In this document: positions 27,009-35,200 of the stretch, in pieces | Numbering within the stretch: position 1 is the stretch's first letter | Layout: every line of letters begins with the position of its first letter | Assembly: GCA_036375715.1 (NCBI GenBank) | Contig: DASVBS010000024.1 | Location: 1-58,790 of the forward strand | Length of the DNA: 58,790 nucleotides | From: Longimicrobiaceae bacterium | Lineage (GTDB): Bacteria; Gemmatimonadota; Gemmatimonadetes; Longimicrobiales; Longimicrobiaceae | Direction: 5' to 3' | Program-made: the position numbers and the translations under genes | Notes under the pieces: model-generated | What the model was told of the DNA's origin: nothing | The model's database searches: none | Seen by the model: the letters and a program-made list of their open reading frames with translations, nothing else

Positions 27009-28239
27009 CGATCTCCGCAGTGTGCTCAGTCGATCCGACCGCCGCCCACTGGTGCTGATCGTGGGCGGATGTGACGTCCACTTGAGGCTCGACCTAGCAC
27101 GAGAACTTTCCAGCGATTTCACCGTGGCCGTCCTAGGGTCGTCCTCGGAGTCGCGCAATCGGTTCATGGACGCGGACATTCAATTCGGCGTCTATCCGCT
27201 GAGCCGGGCCCCCAATCCCGCTGCCGATCTGCATTCAACCGTCCGGCTGTTTCAACTCTTCCGGCGCTTACGACCGGATATCGTTCATACCTTCGCAACC
27301 AAACCATGCGTGTGGGGCCGTATTGCGGCGCACTGGGCGCAGGTGCCGGTGATTGTCGGAACCTTACCCGGGCTAGGCTCGCTGTATGCTGACAACAATG
27401 GCCGTACGCGCTTCCTGCGAGCGCTCTACCGCCCATTGCAACGAACCGCCTGCTCGGTCTCCGATCTTACCATTTTCCAGAATCGGGATGATGCTCTGGA
27501 ATTGATCGCCACGGGCATGGTACAGCCGGCGAAAGCCAGAGTCATACCCGGATCGGGAGTGCGAACCAACTTTTTCGACCCTGCACTCGTTTCCAGGGAA
27601 GAGAGGGAAATGATTCGCCGCGAGGCCAATGCAGGAAGTGGAAGCGTAGTGTTCACCATGGTCTCGCGTGTGATCCGCTCCAAAGGCGCGCTGGAGTTCG
27701 CGAACGCGGCCAGACTCGTGCGGGAGCGTGTGCCTGAAGCCGAGTTCGTGCTCGTCGGACCGGACGATCGCGAAGCCCGGGATCATCTGAAGGCAGAGGA
27801 GGTCGAGTACCTGCGGTCCTCCGTTCGGTGGCTCGGTCCTCGGGACGACGTCCGCGCCGTCCTGGCGGCGAGTGACGTCTTTGTGCTGCCTTCTTTCTAT
27901 CGAGAGGGTATTCCGCGGGTGCTTCTGGAAGCTGCATCCATGGGACTGCCCATCATCACCACCAATTCGCCGGGATGCGTTGAGGTCGTCGAGGACGACC
28001 GGAACGGAATTCTGGTTGCACCCCGAGATCCTGGCTCGCTCGCCGAGGCAATTGTGCGAATGGCTGCAGCCAAGGACTTACGACGCCGCTATGGAGCGGC
28101 CTCGCGCGACCGAGCGATACGCTATTTCGATCTTGCGGTCATCTGCGCAGAGACGGCGGCGGCGTACCACGAGCTGCTCGCACGCGCCGCTCCCTCGGTC
28201 CTGCGCAGGCTCAGTTCTGCGGCCAACGCACCGAACTGA
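26998..28239 (+). CDS. Family 4 glycosyltransferase (GT-B)
   Basis: It has 413 residues from the ATG at 26998, which overlaps the sulfotransferase end. Features include DIVHTFATKPCVWGRIAA, PVIVGTLPGLGSLY, FTMVSRVIRSKGALEFANA and PSFYREGIPRVLLEAASMGLPII. This resembles the GT4 subgroup that adds an N-acetylhexosamine or galactose-type sugar to Und-PP intermediates (PglA-like), but specificity is not readable. It is followed by a 67-bp gap before the wzc-like gene. Confidence 0.89.
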   Translation: MRTSDLRSVLSRSDRRPLVLIVGGCDVHLRLDLARELSSDFTVAVLGSSSESRNRFMDADIQFGVYPLSRAPNPAADLHSTVRLFQLFRRLRPDIVHTFATKPCVWGRIAAHWAQVPVIVGTLPGLGSLYADNNGRTRFLRALYRPLQRTACSVSDLTIFQNRDDALELIATGMVQPAKARVIPGSGVRTNFFDPALVSREEREMIRREANAGSGSVVFTMVSRVIRSKGALEFANAARLVRERVPEAEFVLVGPDDREARDHLKAEEVEYLRSSVRWLGPRDDVRAVLAASDVFVLPSFYREGIPRVLLEAASMGLPIITTNSPGCVEVVEDDRNGILVAPRDPGSLAEAIVRMAAAKDLRRRYGAASRDRAIRYFDLAVICAETAAAYHELLARAAPSVLRRLSSAANAPN

Positions 28240-28306
28240 GGCCTTCCCGCGGTGGTCGCCCGCCACTCCGCCACCGCAGTCACACCATCAAGTAGCGCAC
28301 AAGCAC

Positions 28307-30679
28307 ATGGCTAACGAGCTGCCCGCCCCCAATTCGCTGGTGCCGGGGCGGTTCCCGGGATCGGATGCTTCGAGTGATCCGCGCAACGATGTGGTGACCT
28401 TCTTGGGAATGCTCCTGTCGCACTGGAAGCTGATCTTGCTGGGGGGCCTTCTATCCCTTGGCGTCACCTATTACCGACTTTCACAGCAACTTCCGCAATA
28501 TACGTCGGAAGTCTTGTTGATGAAGACAGAGGCATCGCCGCTCACGGCGTCGGGACTCGGCACGGACCGAAGAAGCGTGGACGATGACTTCGCCTCCCAG
28601 GTCGAGATTATTCGTAGTCGAGTCGTCATGGCCGCGGTAGTCGATTCGCTGGGACTGGCCCTGCAGTTCATCGATCATCCACGGTATCAGAGTCGGATCC
28701 TTGACCAGGTTCAGGTGGATAGGGACCCGGACACAGGCCGATATCAAATAGGGTTTGCTCGCGGCCGGCTCGCCTTGTTGGACGGACAGGGGGAGGTTCT
28801 AGATACGGCCTCGGACGACGGATGGCTCGAGGGACCTGGCTTTCGGTTCCACGTTGCCGAACCCGAGGCGGCACGAGCCGATCCGATCTGGTTCATGGTC
28901 AGATCGCCGGATCGCGCGGCAGAAACCCTCCGCCGCCGAATCGAGGCCGGGCCAGGGAAAAGCATGGACATCATCCGCGTGAGTTACACGGATCCCGACC
29001 CCGAGCGTTCTGCGCGAGTCGTCAATGTGGTTGCTCAAGTCTATCGCGACCTGCGTGCCCGCTCAGCTCGTGAGGCCGCACGTGCCCGCCGCATGTTCCT
29101 CGCGGACCAGGTGGCCGCTCTATCGGATTCACTGAGGGTGGCGCAGAACGACATTCTGGCTTTTCAGCAGCAGGAGAGAGTTCTGCATCCCGAGAGCGAA
29201 GGCAGCGCGTTGACGACGGCGCTCTTCCAGGCGGAATCAGAACGACAACGGCTACGTCTGGATGAACGTCTCATGGAGACGCTGGTGGAGGGGGCTCGAG
29301 ACGGGGCACAGAATGTCTCGGAATTGCAGCGCCTGGTCGCCATGGGTCGCGAAGTGCTCCCGGACGGAGACGGCATGTACTCCCGCCTGCAGCAACTCGA
29401 AACCGAACGTAGTCGGCTGACAGCGTCACAATTCGGCTATACGGAGAGAAGCTCGCAGGTGCAGGTGGTGGATTCATTGATCGCGGCGACGCGTACACAG
29501 GTTCGGATCGCCGCGGAGCAATCCCTCCTGCTACTTCGAGAACGCGTGGCGGCGGTCGAGGTCAGAATAGCTGACCTGCGTCGGAGACTCAGTGAAGCCC
29601 CACAACGAAGTACCGACTTCGCGAGAATGCAGCAGCGGGTGGATGCCGTCCAGAGCGCCTTGCTGCCGCTGGTGGGAAGGTATTATGAGGCGCGGGTGGC
29701 AGAGGCCGTGCAGCTCGGAGACGTAGAGCTGGTCGATCAGGCACCGACCCCTCTCAATCCGGACCCCGAGCACCGAGGACTCAAGCTCGCCATTGCTCTG
29801 TTCGCCGGGGTCCTGCTTAGCAGTGGAGGGGTAGGTCTACGCTACTACTTCAGCACGACTGTGCGTCGCCGCGAAGACGTGGAGAGCGCGACCGGCCTTC
29901 CGGTATTCGGATTCATCCCTCATCTGGACATCTCGCCCAAGAACGGAGCTGCTCGCTTTGCCGGGGTCGAGGCGTTCAGAGCGCTTGCAGCCAATCTCCG
30001 ACTCGCGACTCCGGTGCATCCGAAGGTCATCGCGGTCACGAGCGCGATGCCAAAGGACGGAAAGAGCACTGTCGCCGCAAACCTGGCGCTCACCATGGTG
30101 CAGCAAGGTTCGAGAACGCTGTTGATCGAAGCGGATCTTCGGAGGCCTACGGTTCACAAGACGTTCGCTATCAGCCAGTCCCCGGGACTGACGGACGTTC
30201 TTCTCGGTAATGTGGGGCTGGACGTCGCCATCAGGCGGATCGAGGCATACGAGCTCGATGTAATAACCGCAGGTAGCGACTTCGACAATCCGCCGTCGCT
30301 TCTCGGCAGTACCGCGTTCAGCGAGCTGATGGACCATGTGCGCGCTGAATACGATGTGGTGATTATCGACACCAACCCGATTCTCGCGGTTGCCGATGCA
30401 AGCTTACTTTGCTCGCAGGTTACCGGCGTTGTGCTGACGGTCCGGGCGAATCGCACTGATCGTATGGCGGTTGTTCAGTGCATGGAGCAGATCCGGCGCG
30501 CTCGCGGTACGATCATCGGCGTCGTCCTGTCCGACATCCCGAGTGGGCCGGCGGGTTACAGCTACTATCGACTCGGCACCTACGGGTACGAGCACACGCG
30601 GGAAGCGGAGGACGGTGAGCGGACCGCGCACGAGCGGAGGCGGCCGTTGATTGGAAGCTGGTCGCGGCCCGTCAATTAG
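28307..30679 (+). CDS. Polysaccharide co-polymerase with tyrosine autokinase domain (Wzc-like)
   Basis: It has 790 residues from the ATG at 28307. An N-terminal Wzz domain has TM1 around residues 35-55 (HWKLILLGGLLSLGVTYY). A long coiled-coil periplasmic region follows, and TM2 lies near residue 495 (LKLAIALFAGVLLSSGG). The BY-kinase has Walker A SAMPKDGKSTVAANLAL, Walker A' LLIEADLRRP and Walker B DVVIIDTNPIL. A tyrosine cluster near the end (YSYYRLGTYGYEH) is the likely autophosphorylation site. It would control chain length and couple polymerisation to the Wza channel at 15310. Confidence 0.93.
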   Translation: MANELPAPNSLVPGRFPGSDASSDPRNDVVTFLGMLLSHWKLILLGGLLSLGVTYYRLSQQLPQYTSEVLLMKTEASPLTASGLGTDRRSVDDDFASQVEIIRSRVVMAAVVDSLGLALQFIDHPRYQSRILDQVQVDRDPDTGRYQIGFARGRLALLDGQGEVLDTASDDGWLEGPGFRFHVAEPEAARADPIWFMVRSPDRAAETLRRRIEAGPGKSMDIIRVSYTDPDPERSARVVNVVAQVYRDLRARSAREAARARRMFLADQVAALSDSLRVAQNDILAFQQQERVLHPESEGSALTTALFQAESERQRLRLDERLMETLVEGARDGAQNVSELQRLVAMGREVLPDGDGMYSRLQQLETERSRLTASQFGYTERSSQVQVVDSLIAATRTQVRIAAEQSLLLLRERVAAVEVRIADLRRRLSEAPQRSTDFARMQQRVDAVQSALLPLVGRYYEARVAEAVQLGDVELVDQAPTPLNPDPEHRGLKLAIALFAGVLLSSGGVGLRYYFSTTVRRREDVESATGLPVFGFIPHLDISPKNGAARFAGVEAFRALAANLRLATPVHPKVIAVTSAMPKDGKSTVAANLALTMVQQGSRTLLIEADLRRPTVHKTFAISQSPGLTDVLLGNVGLDVAIRRIEAYELDVITAGSDFDNPPSLLGSTAFSELMDHVRAEYDVVIIDTNPILAVADASLLCSQVTGVVLTVRANRTDRMAVVQCMEQIRRARGTIIGVVLSDIPSGPAGYSYYRLGTYGYEHTREAEDGERTAHERRRPLIGSWSRPVN

Positions 30680-30760
30680 TCGCGGGTATCAAAGCGAGAC
30701 GATACAGCGTCGCATACCCTCCCTGATTTTCCGCATGCCTCCTGGCGGAGATAGACACTG

Positions 30761-31639
30761 ATGGAACTTCGAAACCCTCTTTTTATTGTCGGCACGGGGA
30801 GATGTGGGTCATCCGCACTTCACCAGCTACTGTCGTACCACCCGCATCTGGCGTGGCTCTCCCAGCTGTGTGCGCGATTCCCGACCCATCCGGAGGTGAA
30901 TCGTCTCGCAATGCTCCTGCTCGATTCGGGGCTGCCTTCAGAGTTCGTCCGCAAGCACGTACGCCCCTCCGAAGCCTACGCGTACTGGGATCATCACTTT
31001 CCGGGGTTCAGTGAGCCTTGCCGCGATCTCGTACGCGAGGACGTCAATGGCCAGGTAGGCCAGACTCTGCGTGCTTCTCTCAGCCAGATGCTGACCCCGC
31101 AGCGTCACCGCCTCCTGATCAAGATTACCGGTTGGCCCCGGATCGGCTTCCTGAAGGCGATCTTTCCAGATGCACGATTTGTCCATGTCTATCGGGATGG
31201 ACGGGCAGTCGCGTGTTCTCTACTGGAGAGACCGTGGTGGGGAGGGTGGCAGGGGCCTGCAGGTTGGAAGTGGGGTGAGTTGACAGCCGAACAGCATGCT
31301 CGCTGGGTCGCTTCCGGGAAATCGTTCACTGTCCTCGCTGGGATCCAGTGGGAAATTCTCATGACGGCCTTCGAACAGGCCCGCGGCAATATCCCGGCGG
31401 AAGACTGGCTCGAGATCAGCTACGACGAGCTTTGCGCGTACAAGAGAGATGCGCTTCACAAAATCGCGCGCTTCGCTTCCCTGGAGTGGTCGGAAGAGTT
31501 TGATAGACGCGTGGAGCAATTTGCTTTCGTGAACTCCGACCACAAATGGCGGACACAATTGAACGAATCGGAACAGCGTCGCCTAACTGAGGCGCTGCGC
31601 GACCCGTTGACACGGCTCGGCTTTGCTGCCGCCCCGTGA
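30761..31639 (+). CDS. Sulfotransferase (PAPS-dependent)
   Basis: It has 292 residues. The phosphosulfate loop is FIVGTGRCGSSALHQLL, and the 3'-phosphate segment is RFVHVYRDGRAVACSLL. LEISYDELCAYKRDALHKIARF is the conserved C-terminal block. It overlaps the next gene by a GTGA, implying coupling. It is the fourth sulfotransferase of the locus. Confidence 0.89.
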   Translation: MELRNPLFIVGTGRCGSSALHQLLSYHPHLAWLSQLCARFPTHPEVNRLAMLLLDSGLPSEFVRKHVRPSEAYAYWDHHFPGFSEPCRDLVREDVNGQVGQTLRASLSQMLTPQRHRLLIKITGWPRIGFLKAIFPDARFVHVYRDGRAVACSLLERPWWGGWQGPAGWKWGELTAEQHARWVASGKSFTVLAGIQWEILMTAFEQARGNIPAEDWLEISYDELCAYKRDALHKIARFASLEWSEEFDRRVEQFAFVNSDHKWRTQLNESEQRRLTEALRDPLTRLGFAAAP

Positions 31640-32691
31640 GCTCTTTGCATGACAGCACGTATGGCTCGCGAGCGATCGATCCTGCTCAACTCCATCTCCC
31701 TGCGGCTCCGAGACCCGGACCGATGAAATCCAAGCTGGGCTTCTTCCTGATCATCGAAGCTGGAGATCTGGAGCACAAAGCCTTGTTGCTCGTGGAGAGT
31801 ATCCGCGAGTTTGCGGGGGTCTATCGGAACGCCCCGATCTGGGTAGTTCAAGCGCGCGCTGGCCGTGGCCCGTCCGCAACGACGTTGGCGAAGTTGAGTG
31901 AGCACCAGGCCTACTTCGTACGGGCGGAGCTGAATTGCACGTGGAGAGACTATGGGCCCGGAAACAAGCCCTACTCAGCTGCCTTTCTGGAGCATCTTCT
32001 CGAGGGGTCAGTCGACACGCTGGTGTTACTCGACTCCGACATGATCTTTGTCAACCCGCCGGTTGCTCTGGAGCTCAATGGGGAAGAAGTCATTGCCGTG
32101 CGTCCCGTCGACGAAGCTCATCTCGGATCACCTTCGGACGAGCTCCCATCCACATACTGGCGGGGGATCTATGAGGTCTGTGGCGTCGACTCCACTCGCG
32201 TCTGGGATGTTCGATCGACGGTCGATCGGAAGCTGATAAGGGCGTACTTCAATGCCGGGTTGGTGGCAGCTCGCCCTGCCGCAGGTTTGTTTCGGGATTG
32301 GCGGGAGAACATGGAGAGATTGGCGTCCCGACGGAACGACTCGACCATCTTCCCGTCACACCGTGAGCGGTGGTTTCTTGACCAGAGCTGCCTTGCGGCA
32401 ACTGTGCTGGCGAGGACGGACCGCCGGCAAGTGCGGATACTGGATCGTGCCTACAACTACCCGCTACACAAGCAACCCGTTCTCTCGGCGGCGGAGCGGC
32501 TCACTTCCATGCGGGAGCTGACTGTAATTCACTACCACGATGAGTTCTACAGAACTCGCTGGCGCCGAACGATCGAAGTGCCGCCGGACTACGCAGAGTG
32601 GCTCGACAAGAGGTTACCCTTGCCAAGTGGCGCAAGGCGCCTCCAACAGCTGCGACGACTCGGAAAGGCGATGATAGCGGCGGGTGGGTGA
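31636..32691 (+). CDS. Putative glycosyltransferase with a DSD motif (GT-A-like)
   Basis: It has 351 residues from a GTG overlapping the sulfotransferase stop; an ATG at 31723 is an alternative. Key blocks are LVLLDSDMIFVNPP, a DxD-type metal site, and AYFNAGLVAARPA, WFLDQSCLA and VIHYHDEFYRTRW. This pattern fits nucleotide-sugar transferases of GT-A fold near GT8-like and uncharacterised families. It is the last gene of the long + strand locus. Function is likely sugar addition, but the family is not one I can name precisely. Confidence 0.68.
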   Translation: MSSLHDSTYGSRAIDPAQLHLPAAPRPGPMKSKLGFFLIIEAGDLEHKALLLVESIREFAGVYRNAPIWVVQARAGRGPSATTLAKLSEHQAYFVRAELNCTWRDYGPGNKPYSAAFLEHLLEGSVDTLVLLDSDMIFVNPPVALELNGEEVIAVRPVDEAHLGSPSDELPSTYWRGIYEVCGVDSTRVWDVRSTVDRKLIRAYFNAGLVAARPAAGLFRDWRENMERLASRRNDSTIFPSHRERWFLDQSCLAATVLARTDRRQVRILDRAYNYPLHKQPVLSAAERLTSMRELTVIHYHDEFYRTRWRRTIEVPPDYAEWLDKRLPLPSGARRLQQLRRLGKAMIAAGG

Positions 32692-32775
32692 CGAGAGCGG
32701 CCCTCTCCTCCATGCAGAATGAGCTGCACGAACTTCGAAGGTGAGCGCGCCCATTGTGCCGTTGGTAGAGGAACG

Positions 32776-32811
32776 GGCATGGGCCGAGAGCCGTGGCTCC
32801 CAACCCATGCC
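32776..32811. terminator. Hairpin between convergent genes
   Basis: GGCATGGG and CCCATGCC form an 8-bp outer stem; an inner GAGCC/GGCTC pair sits inside the loop. It lies between the end of the + strand locus and the end of the minus-strand beta-helix gene. No clear T-run is present on either side, so a termination role is inferred from position. Confidence 0.45.
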
Positions 32812-32821
32812 TGCCAGACCC

Positions 32822-34747
32822 TCAGCCCTTGGGGTGGGTCCCGTTAAGATACTCCTCCAGGTTGCTATAGCCGTCGCGGTCACTATCGGCACCTGCGTCA
32901 GTAGCGTCCCTCTCGCTGAGGCCATAGCGCGCTTCGAACTCGTCAGGCATGCCGTCGCGATCGGCATCCGAGCACGGTTTGCCGCGCTCGACGTCGGGAT
33001 ATCCACCTGCCTGGGAAACCGAGGCGATGAACGAGCCTGTCCCGTTGAGTACATCACGAAGCACGCGCCGGTCCGCCGAGTCGATGTTGGGAATCCAGTC
33101 TCCTGAGCAGGTCAGCCGGGCGTTCGCGCCTACCCCCTCACCACGCCTGATGGCAGCATCATCCAGTGTGATCACGGATGCGTACGCTTCTGCCGCCGGT
33201 TGAACCCGGATCGGGAACGGCCCGCTCGGCAATGGAGCGTCGCGATAGTGCTTGGCCGGTAGCGGAGCGCCGGTGTACCGATTCCTGTGGATCTCTCGGT
33301 CGCGGCCTACGACCCTCCCGCTTCGGTCGACTCCCACGTTCCCTGAGAGGTAGAGCGAGGTTGGGCCGGTCGGTTCCTTGCCTGAGTCGTTGTGTACGAA
33401 GAAGTCCTGGTCACTGTTCGGCCCTTGCTTCCAGTAGTTGCCGATCCAGTCACCGGTGCTGGAGTGTTTACTCTCAGCGTTGCGCGAAGCCCAGTTGTAG
33501 GAGACGGTGTTCACCACCTTCGCCCCCCGCCGCTGCGATTCGCACCCGGCCGAAAGCACAGGATTGCGATGCGTTGAATGCACGAATGCACTGTGGTGTA
33601 GATCGATGTCGACAATCTGCCGGCAGAACCGGAGAGGGTCGCCTGCCGAGTTCTCTCGGGTCGATCCGTTTATCTGCATGCCGGTTGCGTGGCCCTGCCC
33701 CTCATCAGCGCGGGTGAGCGGTTCGGCGAGCAGCGCGCGCTGAATTGTGACGTTGCTGATCAGGGGGGTGAACGGGACCTCCTCCACCCGGTCAGCGGAG
33801 CGATAAAACTTGACCAGGTTGTCCGGCGTCCATGAGAACGTGTTATGATCCAGGATCACGTTTCTCACAGTCGATTTGCCGTCTATGACGGCTGCAAGGG
33901 CAGCGGCATAGCTATCAGCTCCGCCACCCGGTCGAAAACGAAGGTAGCGGATGATGACGTCCTCGACGTCGCACGCGCTGTCGCTGTCGCCGAGAGCGAT
34001 CAAGCCGTTAATGGTGGTGGTGGAGCGGTCCTTGGCGAGAGTGATGCCGCCTCCCGGAGCGGTCTGTCCTGCGATCGTGAGATGCCCATCGCAAACCCGG
34101 ATCGAGCTGCGCAGGCGGATGACACCAGCTACTTTGAAGATGCAGGTGCGCGCGCCGGTCGCTTCAGCACATTCTCGAAGGCTTCCGGGACCGGAGTCGT
34201 TCAGGTTGGTCACGAAGATTACCCGCCCGCCCCGTCCACCGCGGGCTTCGGCGCCGTAGCCTTGGGCGCCCGGAAACGCCGCGAGCACTCCCGTGCTGGT
34301 CGCGGACGAAGAGCCTATCTTGCGGGCCTGCTCCGTGTCCGTCCCGGCCGGCGTCGCCAGCGTTATCCGTGGAGCCGATTCACAATCGGAAGTCTTGCTG
34401 TTGCAGGCACGTACTCGATAGGTGTACTTCGTTCCGCCGCTGAGCCCTTCGTCGGTGTAGCGCGTGGAATCCGCCGGGAGCGCTGCGATCAGCTTCCATC
34501 GCCCGTCAATCATGCGCTGGACGCGATAGCTGTCGTTGCGCGAGCCGAAATCCTTCCACTTGAGGACGATCTTTGACGGCGAGACAGCCGTCGCGGTAAT
34601 CACGCCATTCGATGCCGTGATCTGCATCCCCGGCTCGTCGGGTGACAGCTCTGTCGGCGTGGACGGCCCGTCCGCACAGGACGAGGCTAAGGTCACGGTC
34701 ATCACTACGGTCGCCAACGATCTGAACCGGTTCCGTCTTTCTCGCAT
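32822..34747 (-). CDS. Secreted FnIII plus pectate-lyase-like beta-helix protein
   Basis: The start is the ATG at 34747, preceded by AGGAGAAGG; the open frame runs on upstream through the riboswitches but is not coding. It has 641 residues. The N-terminus is a lipoprotein-like signal (LATVVMTVTLASSC, Cys24). A fibronectin III-like domain (residues ~45-130) has SPSKIVLKWKDFG and YRVQRMIDGRWKL. The beta-helix begins FPGAQGYGAEARGGRGG and VTNLNDSGPGSLRE, as in polysaccharide lyase family 1 relatives. The C-terminus has calcium-binding DxDxDG-type repeats (DADRDGMPDEFE, DSDRDGYSNLEEY). It probably cleaves or binds an acidic polysaccharide. Transcription is predicted to be riboswitch-controlled. 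Confidence 0.88.
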   Translation of the reverse strand: MRERRNRFRSLATVVMTVTLASSCADGPSTPTELSPDEPGMQITASNGVITATAVSPSKIVLKWKDFGSRNDSYRVQRMIDGRWKLIAALPADSTRYTDEGLSGGTKYTYRVRACNSKTSDCESAPRITLATPAGTDTEQARKIGSSSATSTGVLAAFPGAQGYGAEARGGRGGRVIFVTNLNDSGPGSLRECAEATGARTCIFKVAGVIRLRSSIRVCDGHLTIAGQTAPGGGITLAKDRSTTTINGLIALGDSDSACDVEDVIIRYLRFRPGGGADSYAAALAAVIDGKSTVRNVILDHNTFSWTPDNLVKFYRSADRVEEVPFTPLISNVTIQRALLAEPLTRADEGQGHATGMQINGSTRENSAGDPLRFCRQIVDIDLHHSAFVHSTHRNPVLSAGCESQRRGAKVVNTVSYNWASRNAESKHSSTGDWIGNYWKQGPNSDQDFFVHNDSGKEPTGPTSLYLSGNVGVDRSGRVVGRDREIHRNRYTGAPLPAKHYRDAPLPSGPFPIRVQPAAEAYASVITLDDAAIRRGEGVGANARLTCSGDWIPNIDSADRRVLRDVLNGTGSFIASVSQAGGYPDVERGKPCSDADRDGMPDEFEARYGLSERDATDAGADSDRDGYSNLEEYLNGTHPKG

Positions 34748-34790
34748 CGTGCAGCCTTCTCCTGAATCATAGGGAACGGTGAGCCTATGA

Positions 34791-34832
34791 GTCCGGATGG
34801 GCGGCAGCGAAGCGGGGCCGCCGAATCCGGAC
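34791..34832 (-). promoter_or_regulatory. Long hairpin between the proximal riboswitch and the start codon
   Basis: On the minus strand GTCCGGAT pairs with ATCCGGAC (8 bp) and an inner GGCGGC pairs with GCCGCC. The 34815-34822 part (GGCGGCCC) is also exactly complementary to GGGCCGCC at 34850-34857, in the 3' end of the proximal aptamer, so the two structures are mutually exclusive. No T-run follows. It is a plausible expression platform of unclear mechanism. Confidence 0.5.
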
Positions 34833-34842
34833 ACATAGTCCG

Positions 34843-34937
34843 AGTTGCTGGCGGCCCGGCGGGCTTGGCGCAGATGCGCGGTAGCCCCGTAGCTCTGCGT
34901 CCCCATCTTTCGACGGGTTTGCTCTGAGCAGCAAACT
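34843..34937 (-). ncRNA. GEMM-I riboswitch aptamer, proximal copy (A20 type)
   Basis: The minus-strand RNA reads CAGAGCAAAC, a P2 stem CCGUC/GAUGG closed by a GAAA tetraloop, GGGGACGCAGAGC, then a P3 hairpin with GGGCU/AGCCC and GCGC/GCGC around an internal tetraloop receptor. GCCGGGCCGCC follows and P1 closes as AGUU(U)GCUG with CAGCAACU. This is the GEMM-I (c-di-GMP-I/cGAMP) architecture. The base before GCAAAC, equivalent to G20 of the Vibrio Vc2 RNA, is A. That is the base change known from cGAMP-sensing GEMM-Ib RNAs. The base equivalent to A48 is G. Confidence 0.88.
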
Positions 34938-35025
34938 AGCTTCCTGACAGCGTGCGATTCCGGCGCTCTCGATCTGGTAGTCTCGGCACCTCCTTTCGTG
35001 GCTGAATGAGGAACTGACCCGCGCG

Positions 35026-35067
35026 AAAAAACAGCCGCCAGCAACGCGGTGTCGAGTTGCTGGCGGC
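35026..35067 (-). terminator. Intrinsic terminator overlapping the distal riboswitch
   Basis: GCCGCCAGCAAC and GTTGCTGGCGGC form a perfect 12-bp stem with a 10-nt loop, followed by TGTTTTTT. The 5' arm is the 3' end of the distal aptamer, including the strand that closes P1. Ligand-bound aptamer and terminator cannot coexist, so ligand should permit read-through (ON switch). Confidence 0.9.
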
Positions 35068-35147
35068 CCGGCGGGCGTGGCGCACGTGCGCGGTAGCCCC
35101 GTAGCTCTGCGTCCCCGCCTTTCGGCGAGTTTGCTCTGAGCAGCACT
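35055..35147 (-). ncRNA. GEMM-I riboswitch aptamer, distal copy (A20 type)
   Basis: This is the first of two tandem aptamers in the leader. It reads CAGAGCAAAC, P2 CGCC-GAAA-GGCG, GGGGACGCAGAGC, P3 with GCGC-ACGU-GCGC, then GCCGGGCCGCC. P1 closes as AGU-GCUG with CAGC-A-ACU. Compared with the proximal copy, P2 carries compensatory changes (CGCC/GGCG against CGUC/GAUG) while the GAAA loop and core are identical, which argues for selection on structure. The G20-equivalent base is A. The end of this aptamer is the 5' arm of the terminator at 35026-35067. Confidence 0.9.
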
Positions 35148-35171
35148 GAATTTTTGGTCTGGGCGGCGCCC

Positions 35172-35200
35172 ACTATAAAGCCCTCCTCCGCAGAGCGCAA
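35172..35200 (-). promoter_or_regulatory. Predicted sigma70 promoter of the riboswitch leader
   Basis: On the minus strand TTGCGC and TATAGT are separated by 17 bp. TATAGT matches the -10 consensus at 5 of 6 positions; the -35 matches at 3 of 6. Transcription would start near 35165, about 20 nt before the first aptamer, which is the right place. Confidence 0.55.
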
